Shown: positions 35,814 through 45,416 of the stretch, piece by piece
Position numbering within the stretch: the stretch's first letter is position 1
Layout: each line of letters opens with the position of its first letter
Source of the DNA: Variovorax sp. V93
Lineage (GTDB): Bacteria > Pseudomonadota > Gammaproteobacteria > Burkholderiales > Burkholderiaceae_C
Direction: 5' to 3'
Assembly: GCF_041154485.1 (NCBI RefSeq)
Contig: NZ_AP028669.1
Location: forward strand, 496,001 to 560,000
DNA length: 64,000 nt
Notes under the pieces: generated by a model
Database searches by the model: none
Seen by the model: only the letters and a program-made list of their open reading frames with translations
What the model was told of the DNA's origin: nothing
Program-made: the position numbers and the translations under genes

Positions 35814-36887
35814 ATGCAACTTGCCAGCGCCCAGCTGGGCTCCCATCTGCAGAAGGGTCTGAAGCCTCTCTACACGATCCATGGCGACGAGCCGCTGCTC
35901 GCGCAGGAAGCGGCCGATGCCATCCGCGCCGCGGCGCGCGTGGCGGGCTATACGGAGCGCAGTTCGTACACCGTGGCCGGCGCGCACTTCGACTGGAGCG
36001 CGGTGCTCGCGGCGGGCGGCTCGCTCTCGCTGTTTGCCGACAAGCAGATCGTCGAGATCCGCATTCCCTCGGGCAAGCCCGGCAAGGACGGCAGCACGGC
36101 GCTGCAGCAGCTGGCCGAGGCGGCGCAAGGCAACGACAGCACGCTCACGCTGGTGATGCTGCCGCGGCTGGACAAGGCCACGCGCACGGGCGCCTGGTTC
36201 TCGGCGCTCGAGAACAATGGCGTGAGCCTGCAGGTCGACCCGATCGAGCGCAGCGCGCTGCCGCAGTGGATCGCGCAGCGCCTGGGCCTGCAGGGCCAGC
36301 GCGTGATGCCCGGCGACGAAGGCCAGCGCACGCTGCAGTTCTTTGCCGACCGCGTCGAGGGCAACCTGCTCGCCGCACACCAGGAAATCCAGAAGCTCGC
36401 CCTGCTGCATCCGGCGGGCGAACTGAGCTGGGAGCAGGTCGAAGGCGCGGTCAACAACGTGGCGCGCTACGACGTCTTCAAGCTCTCTGAGGCCGTGCTG
36501 GCCGGCAATCCGCAGCGCGTGGCGCGCATGCTCGACGGCCTGCAGGCCGAAGGCGAGGCCGAGGTGCTGGTGCACTACACGATCGCCGAGGACATCCGCG
36601 CCCTGAAGCGCGTGAAGGACGCCATGGCCGCGGGCCGGCCGCTGCCCATGGCGCTGCGCGAGAACCGCATCTGGGGCCCGCGCGAGCGCGCCTTCGAGCG
36701 CGTGCTGCCCCGGCTCGACGACCGCATGCTGGCGCGGCTGCTGCGCGCAGCCCATGTGGTGGACGGCATCTGCAAGGGGCTGAAGCAGCCCGACTGGCCG
36801 GCCAGCGGCTGGCAGGCGCTGCAGCGGCTGGCGCTGATGCTGTGCCGCGCCTGCAGCAGCGCGCTGGCTGCCGCGCGCCGCGCCTGA
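35814..36887 (+). CDS. holA: DNA polymerase III delta subunit
   Basis: Clamp-loader subunit that opens the beta clamp, 357 aa (E. coli 343). The N-terminus has LYTIHGDEPLLAQEAADAIRA, the typical 'G(D/E)E' start of the delta AAA-like domain. The middle has LLAAHQEIQKLALLHP and VARYDVFKLSEAVLAG; the C-terminal helical domain contains IWGPRERAFERVLPRL. It starts 6 bases after lptE, so it belongs to the leuS operon. Confidence 0.95.
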   Translation: MQLASAQLGSHLQKGLKPLYTIHGDEPLLAQEAADAIRAAARVAGYTERSSYTVAGAHFDWSAVLAAGGSLSLFADKQIVEIRIPSGKPGKDGSTALQQLAEAAQGNDSTLTLVMLPRLDKATRTGAWFSALENNGVSLQVDPIERSALPQWIAQRLGLQGQRVMPGDEGQRTLQFFADRVEGNLLAAHQEIQKLALLHPAGELSWEQVEGAVNNVARYDVFKLSEAVLAGNPQRVARMLDGLQAEGEAEVLVHYTIAEDIRALKRVKDAMAAGRPLPMALRENRIWGPRERAFERVLPRLDDRMLARLLRAAHVVDGICKGLKQPDWPASGWQALQRLALMLCRACSSALAAARRA

Positions 36888-36954
36888 TCCCTGACGAGCG
36901 CAGCCAAAAGGCCTGCGTCAGCCGTGCAGCAGGCCCGCGTGGGAAAATAGCTGC

Positions 36955-38250
36955 ATGAACGCGTTCAACGTCAGCGAGCACATGCAGACCCTCGGCCTGC
37001 AGGCAAAAACCGCTGCATTCCTCATGGCCCGTGCGGATGCAGCTACCAAAAACAGAGCATTGAAGGCCCTGGCCAAGCGCCTGCGCGAAGCCGGCCCGGA
37101 CCTCGCCGAGGCCAACCAGAAGGATCTGGCGCGCGCCACCGCCGCCGGCCTGTCGGCGCCGATGGTCGACCGCCTCAAGCTCACGCCCAAGGTCATCGAG
37201 ACCGTGGCGCTGGGCTGCGAGCAGCTCGCCGGCATGGCCGACGTGATCGGCGAGATCATCGGCATGAAGCAGCAGCCCAGCGGCATCCGCGTGGGCCAGA
37301 TGCGCGTGCCGATCGGCGTCTTCGGCATGATCTACGAGAGCCGGCCCAACGTGACCATCGAGGCCGCGAGCCTGGCCATCAAGAGCGGCAATGCCGCCAT
37401 CCTGCGCGGCGGCTCGGAGGCGATCGAGTCGAACAAGGCGCTGGCGCTGCTGGTGTCCGGGGCGCTGGCCGAGGCCGGCCTGCCGGTGGATGCGGTGCAG
37501 CTGGTGCAGACCACCGACCGCGAAGCCGTGGGCCAGCTCATCGCGATGCCCGAGTTCGTCGACGTGATCATCCCGCGCGGCGGCAAGGGCCTGATCGAGC
37601 GCATCAGCCGCGATGCCAAGGTGCCGGTCATCAAGCACCTGGACGGCAACTGCCACGTCTACGTGGACGACACGGCCGAGTTCGAGATGGCGCTGCGCAT
37701 CGTCGACAACGCCAAGACGCAGAAATACAGCCCCTGCAATGCGGCCGAAGGCCTGCTGGTGTCGGCGGCGGTGGCGGAAGACTTCCTGCCCCGGATCGCC
37801 GCCATCTTCGCGGCCAAGGGCGTTGAAATGCGCTGCGACCCGGCGGCGGCCCGGATCCTGCGCGCCGACGAGGCGCTGGCCGGCTCGGGCGCAAGGATCG
37901 TCGATGCGGTCCCGTCCGACTGGTCCGAGGAATACCTTGCCGCGGTGATCAGCATCAAGGTGGTCGAAGGGGTCGACGAGGCCATTGCGCACATCAACCG
38001 CTACTCGAGCCACCACACCGACGCCATCGTCACGCGCGACCACGTGCATGCACAGCGTTTCCTGCGCGAGGTCGATTCGGCCAGCGTCATGGTCAATGCG
38101 AGCACACGCTTCGCGGACGGTTTCGAGTTTGGCCTGGGGGCGGAAATCGGCATCAGCACCGACAAGTTCCACGCGCGCGGACCGGTCGGCATCGAAGGGC
38201 TGACCTCGCTCAAGTACGTGGTGCTCGGGCAGGGCGAAGTGCGCAGCTGA
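36955..38250 (+). CDS. proA: Gamma-glutamyl phosphate reductase
   Basis: NADPH-dependent second step of proline synthesis (431 aa, E. coli 417). Family marks include [46 protein letters not shown] and the catalytic cysteine in [14 protein letters not shown]. The C-terminal part [18 protein letters not shown] is conserved in ProA. proB is not in the window. It follows holA with a 67-base gap and probably has its own promoter. Confidence 0.95.
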   Translation: MNAFNVSEHMQTLGLQAKTAAFLMARADAATKNRALKALAKRLREAGPDLAEANQKDLARATAAGLSAPMVDRLKLTPKVIETVALGCEQLAGMADVIGEIIGMKQQPSGIRVGQMRVPIGVFGMIYESRPNVTIEAASLAIKSGNAAILRGGSEAIESNKALALLVSGALAEAGLPVDAVQLVQTTDREAVGQLIAMPEFVDVIIPRGGKGLIERISRDAKVPVIKHLDGNCHVYVDDTAEFEMALRIVDNAKTQKYSPCNAAEGLLVSAAVAEDFLPRIAAIFAAKGVEMRCDPAAARILRADEALAGSGARIVDAVPSDWSEEYLAAVISIKVVEGVDEAIAHINRYSSHHTDAIVTRDHVHAQRFLREVDSASVMVNASTRFADGFEFGLGAEIGISTDKFHARGPVGIEGLTSLKYVVLGQGEVRS

Positions 38251-38301
38251 TGCGCCGGAGGCGGGCGGACTGAACCAAGTCCGCTCTACGTAGTCTTGTC
38301 A

Positions 38302-38330
38302 TTGGGGCGGCCATCCCCAAATCCTACAAT
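38302..38330 (+). promoter_or_regulatory. Candidate promoter/operator region of gshA
   Basis: TACAAT (38325-38330) is a likely -10 box, 42 bases before the gshA ATG. Directly upstream, TTGGGG (38302-38307) and CCCCAA (38315-38320) form a 6-base inverted repeat that could be an operator. A 10-base direct repeat TCCGCTCTAC (38280-38289 and 38331-38340) flanks this block. Confidence 0.4.
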
Positions 38331-38371
38331 TCCGCTCTACCTTTCAAGTACAAATCCAACAAGGCCGCCGC

Positions 38372-39685
38372 ATGGTTCCGCATCTCGTCACCGCCCTGAC
38401 CGGCCCGATCAACGAACTGGAACAGCGGGTACTCGATTCCACGCCCGCCATCGAGCGCTGGTTCCGGCTCGAATGGATGGAGCACACGCCGCCGTTCTAC
38501 AGCGCGGTCGACATCCGCAACGCGGGCTTCAAGCTGGCGCCGGTCGACACCAATCTCTTTCCCGGCGGCTGGAACAATCTCACCAAGGAGATGCTGCCGC
38601 TGGCGGTGCAGGCCGCGCAGGCGGCCATCGAGAAGATCTGCCCGGAAGCGCGCAACCTGCTCGTCATTCCCGAGAACCACTCCAAGAACACCTTCTACCT
38701 CGCCAACGTCGCCCAGCTGGTGCGCATCTTCCACATGGCGGGACTCAACGTGCGCGTGGGTTCGATCGATCCGGCCATCAAGTCGCCCAAGAAGATCGAG
38801 CTGCCCAATGGCGAATCGGTGTGCCTGGAGCCCGTGGTGCGCAGCAAGCGCCGCCTCGGGCTCAAGAACTTCGATCCCTGCACCATCCTGCTCAACAACG
38901 AGCTGTCGGCCGGCACCCCGGGCATCCTGGAAGACCTGCACGAGCAGTACCTGCTGCCGCCGCTGCACGCGGGGTGGTCGGTGCGGCGCAAGAGCAATCA
39001 CCTGCACAGCTACGAAGAGCTGTCCAAGCGCTTCGGCAAGCTGCTTGGCATCGATCCCTGGCTCATCAACCCGATCTATGCGCGCGCCGACGGCGTCGAC
39101 TTTGCCGAAGGCCGCGGCATCGATGTGCTGACCAGCCACGTGGACGCGGTGCTGACCAAGGTGCGCCGCAAGTACAAGGAATACGGCATCAACGAGAAGC
39201 CCTTCGTCGTCGTCAAGGGCCAGGTCTGCGGCGACGGCCCGGGCGTGATCACGGTGCGCGATGCGAAGGAGGTCGAGGGCCTTGTCGGCAAGTCGCGCGG
39301 CGCCTCCGCGGGCAGCAAGGCGGCCGCGGCCGCCAGGGAACTGCGCGAGCCCCGCGAGGTGATCGTCCAGGAAGGCGTGCTGACCAATGAGCGCGTGCAC
39401 AACGGCGTGGCCGAGCCGGTGGTCTACATGATGGACCGCTACGTGGTGGGCGGCTTCTACCGCGTGCATGCCGAGCGCGCCCCCGACGAGAACCTCAAGC
39501 TGCCGGGCGCGAGCTTCGTGCCGCTGGCTTTCTCCGAAAGCGCGCATCTGCCGCAACCCGGCGCCAAGCCCGGCGCGAGCGCCCCCAACCGCTTCTACAT
39601 GTATGGCGTGGTGGGCCGCCTGGCCATGGTGGCTGCGAGCTACGAAATGGAAGCCACCGATCCGGACGCCGAAATCTACGAATGA
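38372..39685 (+). CDS. gshA: Glutamate-cysteine ligase (beta-proteobacterial type)
   Basis: First enzyme of glutathione synthesis, joining glutamate to cysteine. The 437-residue sequence is of the proteobacterial GshA type distinct from E. coli (518 aa). Recognisable segments are NAGFKLAPVDTNLFPGGWNNL, split here as NAGFKLAPVDTN then LFPGGWNN, plus LLVIPENHSKN and FVVVKGQVCGDGPG. A -10-like box and inverted repeat lie upstream. It is followed by kup rather than gshB; gshB lies about 5.7 kb further on. Confidence 0.93.
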   Translation: MVPHLVTALTGPINELEQRVLDSTPAIERWFRLEWMEHTPPFYSAVDIRNAGFKLAPVDTNLFPGGWNNLTKEMLPLAVQAAQAAIEKICPEARNLLVIPENHSKNTFYLANVAQLVRIFHMAGLNVRVGSIDPAIKSPKKIELPNGESVCLEPVVRSKRRLGLKNFDPCTILLNNELSAGTPGILEDLHEQYLLPPLHAGWSVRRKSNHLHSYEELSKRFGKLLGIDPWLINPIYARADGVDFAEGRGIDVLTSHVDAVLTKVRRKYKEYGINEKPFVVVKGQVCGDGPGVITVRDAKEVEGLVGKSRGASAGSKAAAAARELREPREVIVQEGVLTNERVHNGVAEPVVYMMDRYVVGGFYRVHAERAPDENLKLPGASFVPLAFSESAHLPQPGAKPGASAPNRFYMYGVVGRLAMVAASYEMEATDPDAEIYE

Positions 39686-39859
39686 TTTTCCCGGGCGGCT
39701 TGCGCGGGCCTCGGTCGGCGGCAAAATAGCGGCCCCACAGCAAAGGAAACAAGAGGGCGGAGGGGTGCGCGCGGCGGCTGGAAATTCCATCGCGGCAGCA
39801 TCTCGGTGCGTGTGACGTCTGGTTACGCGCGAGCAACCTCCCTTTTTCCCATCGACTTC

Positions 39860-41731
39860 GTGTCACCTCCCAAATCCACTTCCGCCGCCGCCTTGATCAT
39901 CGGCGCCATCGGTGTCGTCTATGGCGACATCGGCACCAGCGTGCTGTATGCAGTCAAGGAAGTGTTCGGCCACGGCCACCTGCCGTTCACTGTCGAAAAC
40001 GTCTACGGCATCCTTTCGATGTTCTTCTGGACGCTCACCGTCATCGTGTCGATCAAGTACGTGGTGCTGGTGCTGCGCGCCGACAACGAAGGCGAGGGCG
40101 GCCTGGTCGCCATGCTGGCGCTCGCCTCGCGCGCGGTGGCCGACAAGCCCAAGCTGCGCCACGTGCTGCTGCTGGTGGGCATCTTCGGCACCTCGCTCTT
40201 CTATGGCGACGGCGTCATCACGCCGGCCATCTCGGTGCTTTCGGCGGTCGAAGGCCTCGAAGTGGTGTCGCCCCACTTCAAGCACTATGTGCTGCCGGTC
40301 ACGCTGGTGGTGCTGTTCGGCCTCTTCGTGGTGCAAAAGCGCGGCACGGCGGGCATTGGCAAGTTCTTCGGGCCCATCACGCTCGCGTGGTTCCTGGCGA
40401 TTGCGGTGCTCGGGGTGTCGCAGATCCTGCACCACCCTGAAATCCTCAAGTCGCTGAATCCCTGGTTCGCGCTGAAGTTCATGTGGGACAACCCGGGCAC
40501 CAGCTTCATCCTGCTGGGCGCCACGGTGCTGTGCGTGACGGGCGCCGAGGCGCTTTACGCCGACCTGGGCCACTTCGGCAAGCGTCCGATCCGCGTGGCC
40601 TGGTTCACGGTCGTGATGCCGGCGCTCACGCTCAACTACTTCGGCCAGGGCGCGCTGCTGCTGGAGAACCCCGAGGCCGTGAAGAACCCGTTCTTCATGA
40701 TGGCGCCCGAATGGGCGCTCGTTCCGCTGGTGCTGCTGGCCACGGCAGCCACGGTCATCGCGTCGCAGGCGCTCATCACGGGCGCCTTCAGCGTCACGCG
40801 CCAGGTCATCCAGCTGGGCTACCTGCCGCGCCTGAACATCGAGCACACGAGCGTGCGCACGGCGGGGCAGATCTACATTCCGCTGGTCAACTGGGGGCTG
40901 TTCGTGGCCATCGTGCTCGCGGTGGTCATGTTCCGCTCGTCGAGCAGCCTGGCCGCGGCCTACGGCATTGCCGTGACCACCGACATGCTGATCACCACGA
41001 TCCTGACCTTCTTCGTGATCCGCTACGCCTGGAAGCTGCCGCTGGCGCTGTGCATTGCGTCGACCGCGGTGTTCTTCGTGGTCGACTTCCTGTTCTTCGC
41101 GTCGAATCTGCTCAAGCTGTTCGAGGGCGGCTGGTTCCCGCTGGTGATCGGCGGCGCCGTGTTCACCCTGATGATCACCTGGAAGGAAGGCCGCCGCCTG
41201 ATGGGCGAGGTGCAGCGCGCTGATGCGATCGAACTGAAGGCCTTTCTCGATTCGGTGTTCGAGAGCCCGCCCGCGCGCGTGGACGGCACCGCGGTGTTCC
41301 TCACCGCGGAACCCGGCGTGGTGCCCAATGCGCTGCTGCACAACCTCAAGCACAACAAGGTGCTGCACGAGCAGAACATGTTCGTGACCGTGCGCAACCA
41401 CGAAGTGCCCTGGATCCCGATGGACAAGCGCATCGAGATCGAGGCGCTCGGCCACCATTGCTGGCAGGTCATCGTGCACTATGGCTTCAAGAACGATGTC
41501 GACCTGCCGCGGGCGCTCGACAACGCGCGCATGCGCGGCTGCCAGCTCGAGCCGATGACGACGAGCTACTTCCTCTCGCGCGACGTCGTCATTCCCACGC
41601 TGGGCAGCGGCATGGCGCCATGGCGCGAGAAGCTGTTCGCGCAGATGCACCACAACGCAAGCGGTGCTGCCGCGTTCCTGGGGTTGCCGAACAATGCGGT
41701 GGTGGAGCTGGGCTCCAAGATCGAGATCTGA
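39860..41731 (+). CDS. kup: Low-affinity potassium transporter Kup
   Basis: Constitutive K+/H+ symporter of the KUP family. With start GTG at 39860 the protein has 623 residues (E. coli 622). It opens into the first helix [20 protein letters not shown]; the family motif continues with [19 protein letters not shown] and [21 protein letters not shown], split as ALITGAFS then [12 protein letters not shown]. No ATG exists before the first helix; other GTG codons lie at 39806 and 39812, so the exact start is uncertain. PtsN in this window is known in other bacteria to act on K+ uptake. Confidence 0.95.
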   Translation: MSPPKSTSAAALIIGAIGVVYGDIGTSVLYAVKEVFGHGHLPFTVENVYGILSMFFWTLTVIVSIKYVVLVLRADNEGEGGLVAMLALASRAVADKPKLRHVLLLVGIFGTSLFYGDGVITPAISVLSAVEGLEVVSPHFKHYVLPVTLVVLFGLFVVQKRGTAGIGKFFGPITLAWFLAIAVLGVSQILHHPEILKSLNPWFALKFMWDNPGTSFILLGATVLCVTGAEALYADLGHFGKRPIRVAWFTVVMPALTLNYFGQGALLLENPEAVKNPFFMMAPEWALVPLVLLATAATVIASQALITGAFSVTRQVIQLGYLPRLNIEHTSVRTAGQIYIPLVNWGLFVAIVLAVVMFRSSSSLAAAYGIAVTTDMLITTILTFFVIRYAWKLPLALCIASTAVFFVVDFLFFASNLLKLFEGGWFPLVIGGAVFTLMITWKEGRRLMGEVQRADAIELKAFLDSVFESPPARVDGTAVFLTAEPGVVPNALLHNLKHNKVLHEQNMFVTVRNHEVPWIPMDKRIEIEALGHHCWQVIVHYGFKNDVDLPRALDNARMRGCQLEPMTTSYFLSRDVVIPTLGSGMAPWREKLFAQMHHNASGAAAFLGLPNNAVVELGSKIEI

Positions 41732-41770
41732 ACGGCGGCGGCCCGCGCAGCCGCCGGCCCCTGCTCCGCC

Positions 41771-42541
41771 TCAGCCCAGTCCCAGCATCTGCCCCAGGCT
41801 GCGCTGCGAAGCGGGCCTGTCGAGGGCGATGTTCTTCTCGAGCACCAGCAGGTGCTCTTCCGTCAGGCGCACGGCCTCGTCCGCATTGCCGCGCGCAATG
41901 GCATCGACCACGTCCGCATGCTCGCCGTGTTCGCACGATGCATTGCCGGGCGGTTCGTAGAGCGCCACGATCAGCGAGCAGCGCGACATGAGTTCGGTCA
42001 GGTAGCGTTCCAGGATCGGATTGCGCGCGAGTTTCGCCACGCGCAAATGAAAGGTGCTGGCCAGGCGCGCCCACTCGGGCTGCGCGTAGCGGTGCATCGC
42101 CGCATGCTCTTGCTTCAGGTGGCGCCGCAGTTCGGCGATTTCGGCGCGCGTAGCGTTGCGCACGGCCATGCGCACCAGCGCGGCCTCGAGCGCGCGGCGC
42201 GCCTCGAAGATCTGCCGCGTTTCCTCGGGCGAGGGCATGGCCACGATGGCACCGCGGTTCGGACGCAGTTCCACGATGTGGTCGTGTGCGAGCCGCTGGA
42301 GCACCTTGCGCACCAGCGCGCGGCTGACGCCGAACAGCTCGCACAGCGACGCCTCCGGCAGCTTGGTGCCGGGCGCGAGGCGCTGGTTGGTCACGCCTTC
42401 GAAGACCGAGCGGTAGATGCGTTCCTCGATGTCGCCGTGGTGGTCGTCGTTCTTCGCCGCGGCACCGTTGGTGGGCGGCAGCTTGTGCCGGGCGGGGCGC
42501 GGCGCGATGGCGGGCTTGGATGGCGAGGATGAGCGGGGCAT
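41771..42541 (-). CDS. GntR family transcriptional regulator (FCD subfamily)
   Basis: 256-residue regulator. The winged HTH (IYRSVFEGVTNQRLAPGTKL, then PEASLCELFGVSRALVRKVLQRLAHDHIVEL) is followed by an all-helical FCD ligand domain (ARRALEAALVRMAVRNATRA) with metal/acid-binding histidines such as HLRVAKLARNP. An N-terminal Lys/Pro/Ala-rich stretch of about 35 residues is unconserved. It is the last gene of a three-gene minus-strand unit with a deacetylase and a SnoaL-like protein, and probably controls that unit through the TTGTCGACAA palindromes at 44051-44085. Confidence 0.9.
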   Translation of the reverse strand: MPRSSSPSKPAIAPRPARHKLPPTNGAAAKNDDHHGDIEERIYRSVFEGVTNQRLAPGTKLPEASLCELFGVSRALVRKVLQRLAHDHIVELRPNRGAIVAMPSPEETRQIFEARRALEAALVRMAVRNATRAEIAELRRHLKQEHAAMHRYAQPEWARLASTFHLRVAKLARNPILERYLTELMSRCSLIVALYEPPGNASCEHGEHADVVDAIARGNADEAVRLTEEHLLVLEKNIALDRPASQRSLGQMLGLG

Positions 42542-42603
42542 GGAGCAGGCGATGGGGGAACCCGCCCATTATCGAACGCGTGCAGCGTGCATCCGGCTGC
42601 TCA

Positions 42604-43527
42604 TCAGATGAACTCCGCGGGCCGTTGCGCTGCAAGCTGCTGCATGTGCGATGCGATCCTGCCCGGCGTGGTGAGCCAGATGTCGCCGCGGTCGCGCGCG
42701 CGTGCCAGGTGCGTCAGCGCCGTGCGCAGGTGGCGCAGCCGATAGGGCTGCCCGACGATGTAGGGATGCAGCGCGAGGCCCATCACCAGCGGCTGCGCGC
42801 GCGACTGTTCGAGCATCTCGTCGAAGTTGTCGACCACCATCGCGCTGAAGTCCCTGGCGTCCATGAGGCGCCCCACGATCATCGGAATGTCGTTGAGCTC
42901 CTGCGGATACGGCACCGACCAGATCGAGCCGCCGCCGCGCGTGCGCATGCGCACCGGCTGGTCGTCGTGGCACCAATTGAGCGTATAGCCGTAGCCGGTC
43001 TCGGCCAGCAGGTCGGGCGTCACGGCGCTTTCCGAGATCCACGGCGACAGCCATCCGGCCGGCGCCTGGCCGCTCTCGCGCCGCATGCGTTCGCGGCAGC
43101 CTGAGAGCAATGCGCGTTCGTGCGCCTCGTCCCATGCGCCCTGGCGCTCCGCGTTGCTGTGGCCGTGGCCGATCAACTCGTCGCCGCGCGCCACGCAGGC
43201 CTGCACCAGTTCCGGGCAATGGTCATAGAGCGCCGTATTGACGAGCGCGCCCGCCGGCAGCGCCAGCGCATCGAACAGTTCGAGGCAGCGCCAGGCGCCC
43301 ACGCGGTTGCCGTATTCGCGCCAGCCGTGGTTCAGCACGTCGGGCTGCGGCGAGGCCGGGCCGATGCAGGCGCCCAGACCGTCGCCGAAGGCGAAATGCT
43401 CGATGTTGAAGCCGATGTACACGGCCAGCCGTGCGCCGTTCGGCCATGCGTAGTCGGGCCGGCGTGTGATGGGGCTGTAGTCGAAGCGGCCGTGCGTGGG
43501 CAGCCGCTCGGGCCAGCGTGCAGTCAT
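42604..43527 (-). CDS. Polysaccharide deacetylase / PuuE-like allantoinase family protein
   Basis: A 307-residue NodB-fold hydrolase. The sequence resembles PuuE-type cofactor-independent allantoinases: RLAVYIGFNIEHFAFGDGLG near the N-terminus, then ELIGHGHSNAERQGAW, AGWLSPWISESAVTPDLL, and LALHPYIVGQPYRL. In classical NodB enzymes a D-H-H metal site is used; here the first aspartate position reads N (FNIEHF) as in PuuE. The enzyme may open a cyclic amide or ureide. It starts 10 bases after the SnoaL-like gene. Substrate unknown. Confidence 0.8.
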   Translation of the reverse strand: MTARWPERLPTHGRFDYSPITRRPDYAWPNGARLAVYIGFNIEHFAFGDGLGACIGPASPQPDVLNHGWREYGNRVGAWRCLELFDALALPAGALVNTALYDHCPELVQACVARGDELIGHGHSNAERQGAWDEAHERALLSGCRERMRRESGQAPAGWLSPWISESAVTPDLLAETGYGYTLNWCHDDQPVRMRTRGGGSIWSVPYPQELNDIPMIVGRLMDARDFSAMVVDNFDEMLEQSRAQPLVMGLALHPYIVGQPYRLRHLRTALTHLARARDRGDIWLTTPGRIASHMQQLAAQRPAEFI

Positions 43528-43537
43528 GCGCCCGCCC

Positions 43538-43978
43538 TCACAGCACCGCCAGCCCGGCGCGCACCAGCAGCCATTCGGCGCTGTCGTTCCACACGTCCAT
43601 CCGGCTGATGAGGCCGTGGCGCACCACGTAGCGGTCGACGTAGCGATTGCCCTCGAAGGCGGTTCCGTCGGGCCAGGCGCCGTACAGCGTGCCCAGGCTG
43701 TAGACCACCGTTTCATCGGGCGTGCCGCCGGCCACCACTTCGGTGCGTTCGATCTTCTTCTTCACCCAGGCGTAGCGCTTCGCATTGAAGGCCGAGGTGT
43801 CGCCGGGCGCCCGCATCTCGCGGTTGCCGGTGAAGCGGATGCGGATGTCGGGCGCGGTGAAGCGCGACGCCGATTGCGGGTCGGGAATCATCACGAGACG
43901 AAGGAATTCGTCGACCACTTCGGCGGGCGTGGAAGGGCCCGGCAATGGTGGCGCATCGGAGGAGGCAGGCGTGTTCAT
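43538..43978 (-). CDS. SnoaL-like/NTF2-fold protein
   Basis: A 146-residue cone-fold protein. After a Pro/Ser-rich N-terminus come a helix (TPAEVVDEFLRLVMIPDPQSA), a segment DIRIRFTGNREM, and the typical end NRYVDRYVVRHGLISRMDVW, in which a 'v.g.I...d.w..' strand pattern is seen. Such proteins act as isomerases, hydrolases or lyases on small ring compounds. It is the first gene of the unit with the PuuE-like deacetylase and GntR regulator, and diverges from a BenE transporter. Confidence 0.72.
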   Translation of the reverse strand: MNTPASSDAPPLPGPSTPAEVVDEFLRLVMIPDPQSASRFTAPDIRIRFTGNREMRAPGDTSAFNAKRYAWVKKKIERTEVVAGGTPDETVVYSLGTLYGAWPDGTAFEGNRYVDRYVVRHGLISRMDVWNDSAEWLLVRAGLAVL

Positions 43979-44050
43979 GGGTTCTCCAGCATGTGGGCCA
44001 TGGCGGTGCATGGCGGGAAGCACGACGGTGCTGCAGCAATTCTCGTGCCG

Positions 44051-44085
44051 ATTGTCGACGTTAATTTATGAAAATTGTCGACAAT
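44051..44085. promoter_or_regulatory. Twin ATTGTCGAC sites, candidate GntR operator
   Basis: ATTGTCGAC at 44051-44059 is repeated as the perfect 12-base palindrome ATTGTCGACAAT at 44074-44085, with starts 23 bases apart (about two helical turns). The pattern GT-N2-AC inside a palindrome is the type recognised by FCD-class GntR regulators. It lies between the SnoaL-like gene (start 43978) and the divergent transporter (start 44151). Confidence 0.6.
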
Positions 44086-44150
44086 CAATGGGCGCGCCGG
44101 CGGACCCTGGAGGCTGGGCGGGCCCACGGCGTCCCCGGCACAATCGCCCG

Positions 44151-45416
44151 ATGCGTTTTTTCAAGGATCTGAGCCTCTCGGCCTTCACCGCGGGCTTCGT
44201 TGCCGTGCTCGTGGGCTTCACGAGTTCGGTGGCCATCGTGTTCCAGGCCGCGCAGGCCTTCGGCGCCACGCCCGAGCTTGCGGCCTCGTGGATGTGGGCG
44301 CTGGGCGTCGGCATGGGCCTGCCGTCCATCGTGCTGTCGCTGTGGTGGCGCAAGCCGGTGATGATCGCCTGGAGCACGCCGGGCGCCGCGGTGCTCGCCG
44401 TGGCGGCCGGCAGCTATGGCATGGGCGAGGCGGTCGGTGCCTTCATCGCCTGCGCCGCGCTGGTCGTGCTGGCGGGCGCGACGGGATGGTTCGAGCGCGT
44501 GATGAACCGGATCCCGATGGCCATCGCCGCCGCGCTGCTGGCCGGGGTGCTCGCGCGCTTCGGCCTCGACGCGTTCATCGCCGCGAGAACCGCGCTGCCG
44601 CTGGTGCTGCTGATGCTCGGCACCTACCTGGTGGCCAAGCGCCTGCTGCCGCGCTATGCAGTGCCGCTCACGCTGCTGGCCGCCATCGCCTTCGCGGCGG
44701 CGCGCGGCGAGATGAGCGTGTCCGCAGTGCAGTTCTCGCTCACCTGGCCGGTGTTCACCATGCCCGTCTTCAGCTGGCAGGCCATCGTGAGCCTGGCGCT
44801 GCCGCTCTTCATCGTCACCATGGCCTCGCAGAACCTGCCGGGCGTGGCCACCATCCGCGCCGCAGGCTACGGCGACCTGCCGATCAGCAAGCTCATCACG
44901 TTCACCGGGTTGACAACGCTGGTGCTCGCGCCCTTCGGCGCCTTTGCCTTGAACCTGGGCGCGATCACCGCCGCCATCTGCATGGGCCGCGAGGCGCACG
45001 AGGACCCGGCGCGCCGCTACACGGCCGCGGTGAGCTGCGGCGCCCTCTACGTGCTGATCGCCTTCTTCGGCGCGGCGGTCACCGGGCTGCTCACGGCCTT
45101 TCCGAAAGAACTGGTCGCCGCCATTGCCGGCCTGGCGCTGCTGGGCACCATCGGCAGCGGGCTGGCCGCCGCGGTGCGCGACGAGCCGCACCGCGAGGCC
45201 GCGGTCATCACCTTCCTGGTCACGCTCTCGGGCGTGGCCATCGCGGGCATCGGCTCGGCCTTCTGGGGCGTGGTGGCGGGCGCGCTCGCGCTCGCGGTGC
45301 AGCAGGCCGGGCGCGCAAAGGCCTGCGCCGGCAAGGGCATCGCCGCTTCCGGCAACATCGCGCCAGACAGCAGCAACATGGCGGCCATCTCTGGCGCCGG
45401 AAAGACTCCCAGATGA
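44151..45416 (+). CDS. BenE-family membrane transporter (benzoate/H+ symporter-like)
   Basis: Integral membrane protein of 421 aa with about 12 helices and the BenE family pattern: FVAVLVGFTSSVAIVFQAAQ near the start, VMIAWSTPGAAVLA, TMASQNLPGVATIRAAGYG, and AAVTGLLTAFPKELVAAIAGLALLG, split as AAVTGLLTAF then PKELVAAIAG. The start was set at ATG 44151 directly before the first helix. Its stop overlaps the gshB start as ATGA. Substrate could be benzoate, another aromatic acid, or the ligand handled by the divergent PuuE-like operon. Confidence 0.88.
   Translation: MRFFKDLSLSAFTAGFVAVLVGFTSSVAIVFQAAQAFGATPELAASWMWALGVGMGLPSIVLSLWWRKPVMIAWSTPGAAVLAVAAGSYGMGEAVGAFIACAALVVLAGATGWFERVMNRIPMAIAAALLAGVLARFGLDAFIAARTALPLVLLMLGTYLVAKRLLPRYAVPLTLLAAIAFAAARGEMSVSAVQFSLTWPVFTMPVFSWQAIVSLALPLFIVTMASQNLPGVATIRAAGYGDLPISKLITFTGLTTLVLAPFGAFALNLGAITAAICMGREAHEDPARRYTAAVSCGALYVLIAFFGAAVTGLLTAFPKELVAAIAGLALLGTIGSGLAAAVRDEPHREAAVITFLVTLSGVAIAGIGSAFWGVVAGALALAVQQAGRAKACAGKGIAASGNIAPDSSNMAAISGAGKTPR

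Noticed and set aside
38302..38320. TTGGGG/CCCCAA repeat as a terminator of proA
   Set aside because: The stem is only 6 bases and no T-run follows; it fits better as an operator or promoter element of gshA.
44051..44085. Direct-repeat attachment site (att) from mobile DNA
   Set aside because: The repeats are short palindromes in a divergent promoter, with no integrase or tRNA nearby; a regulator site is simpler.
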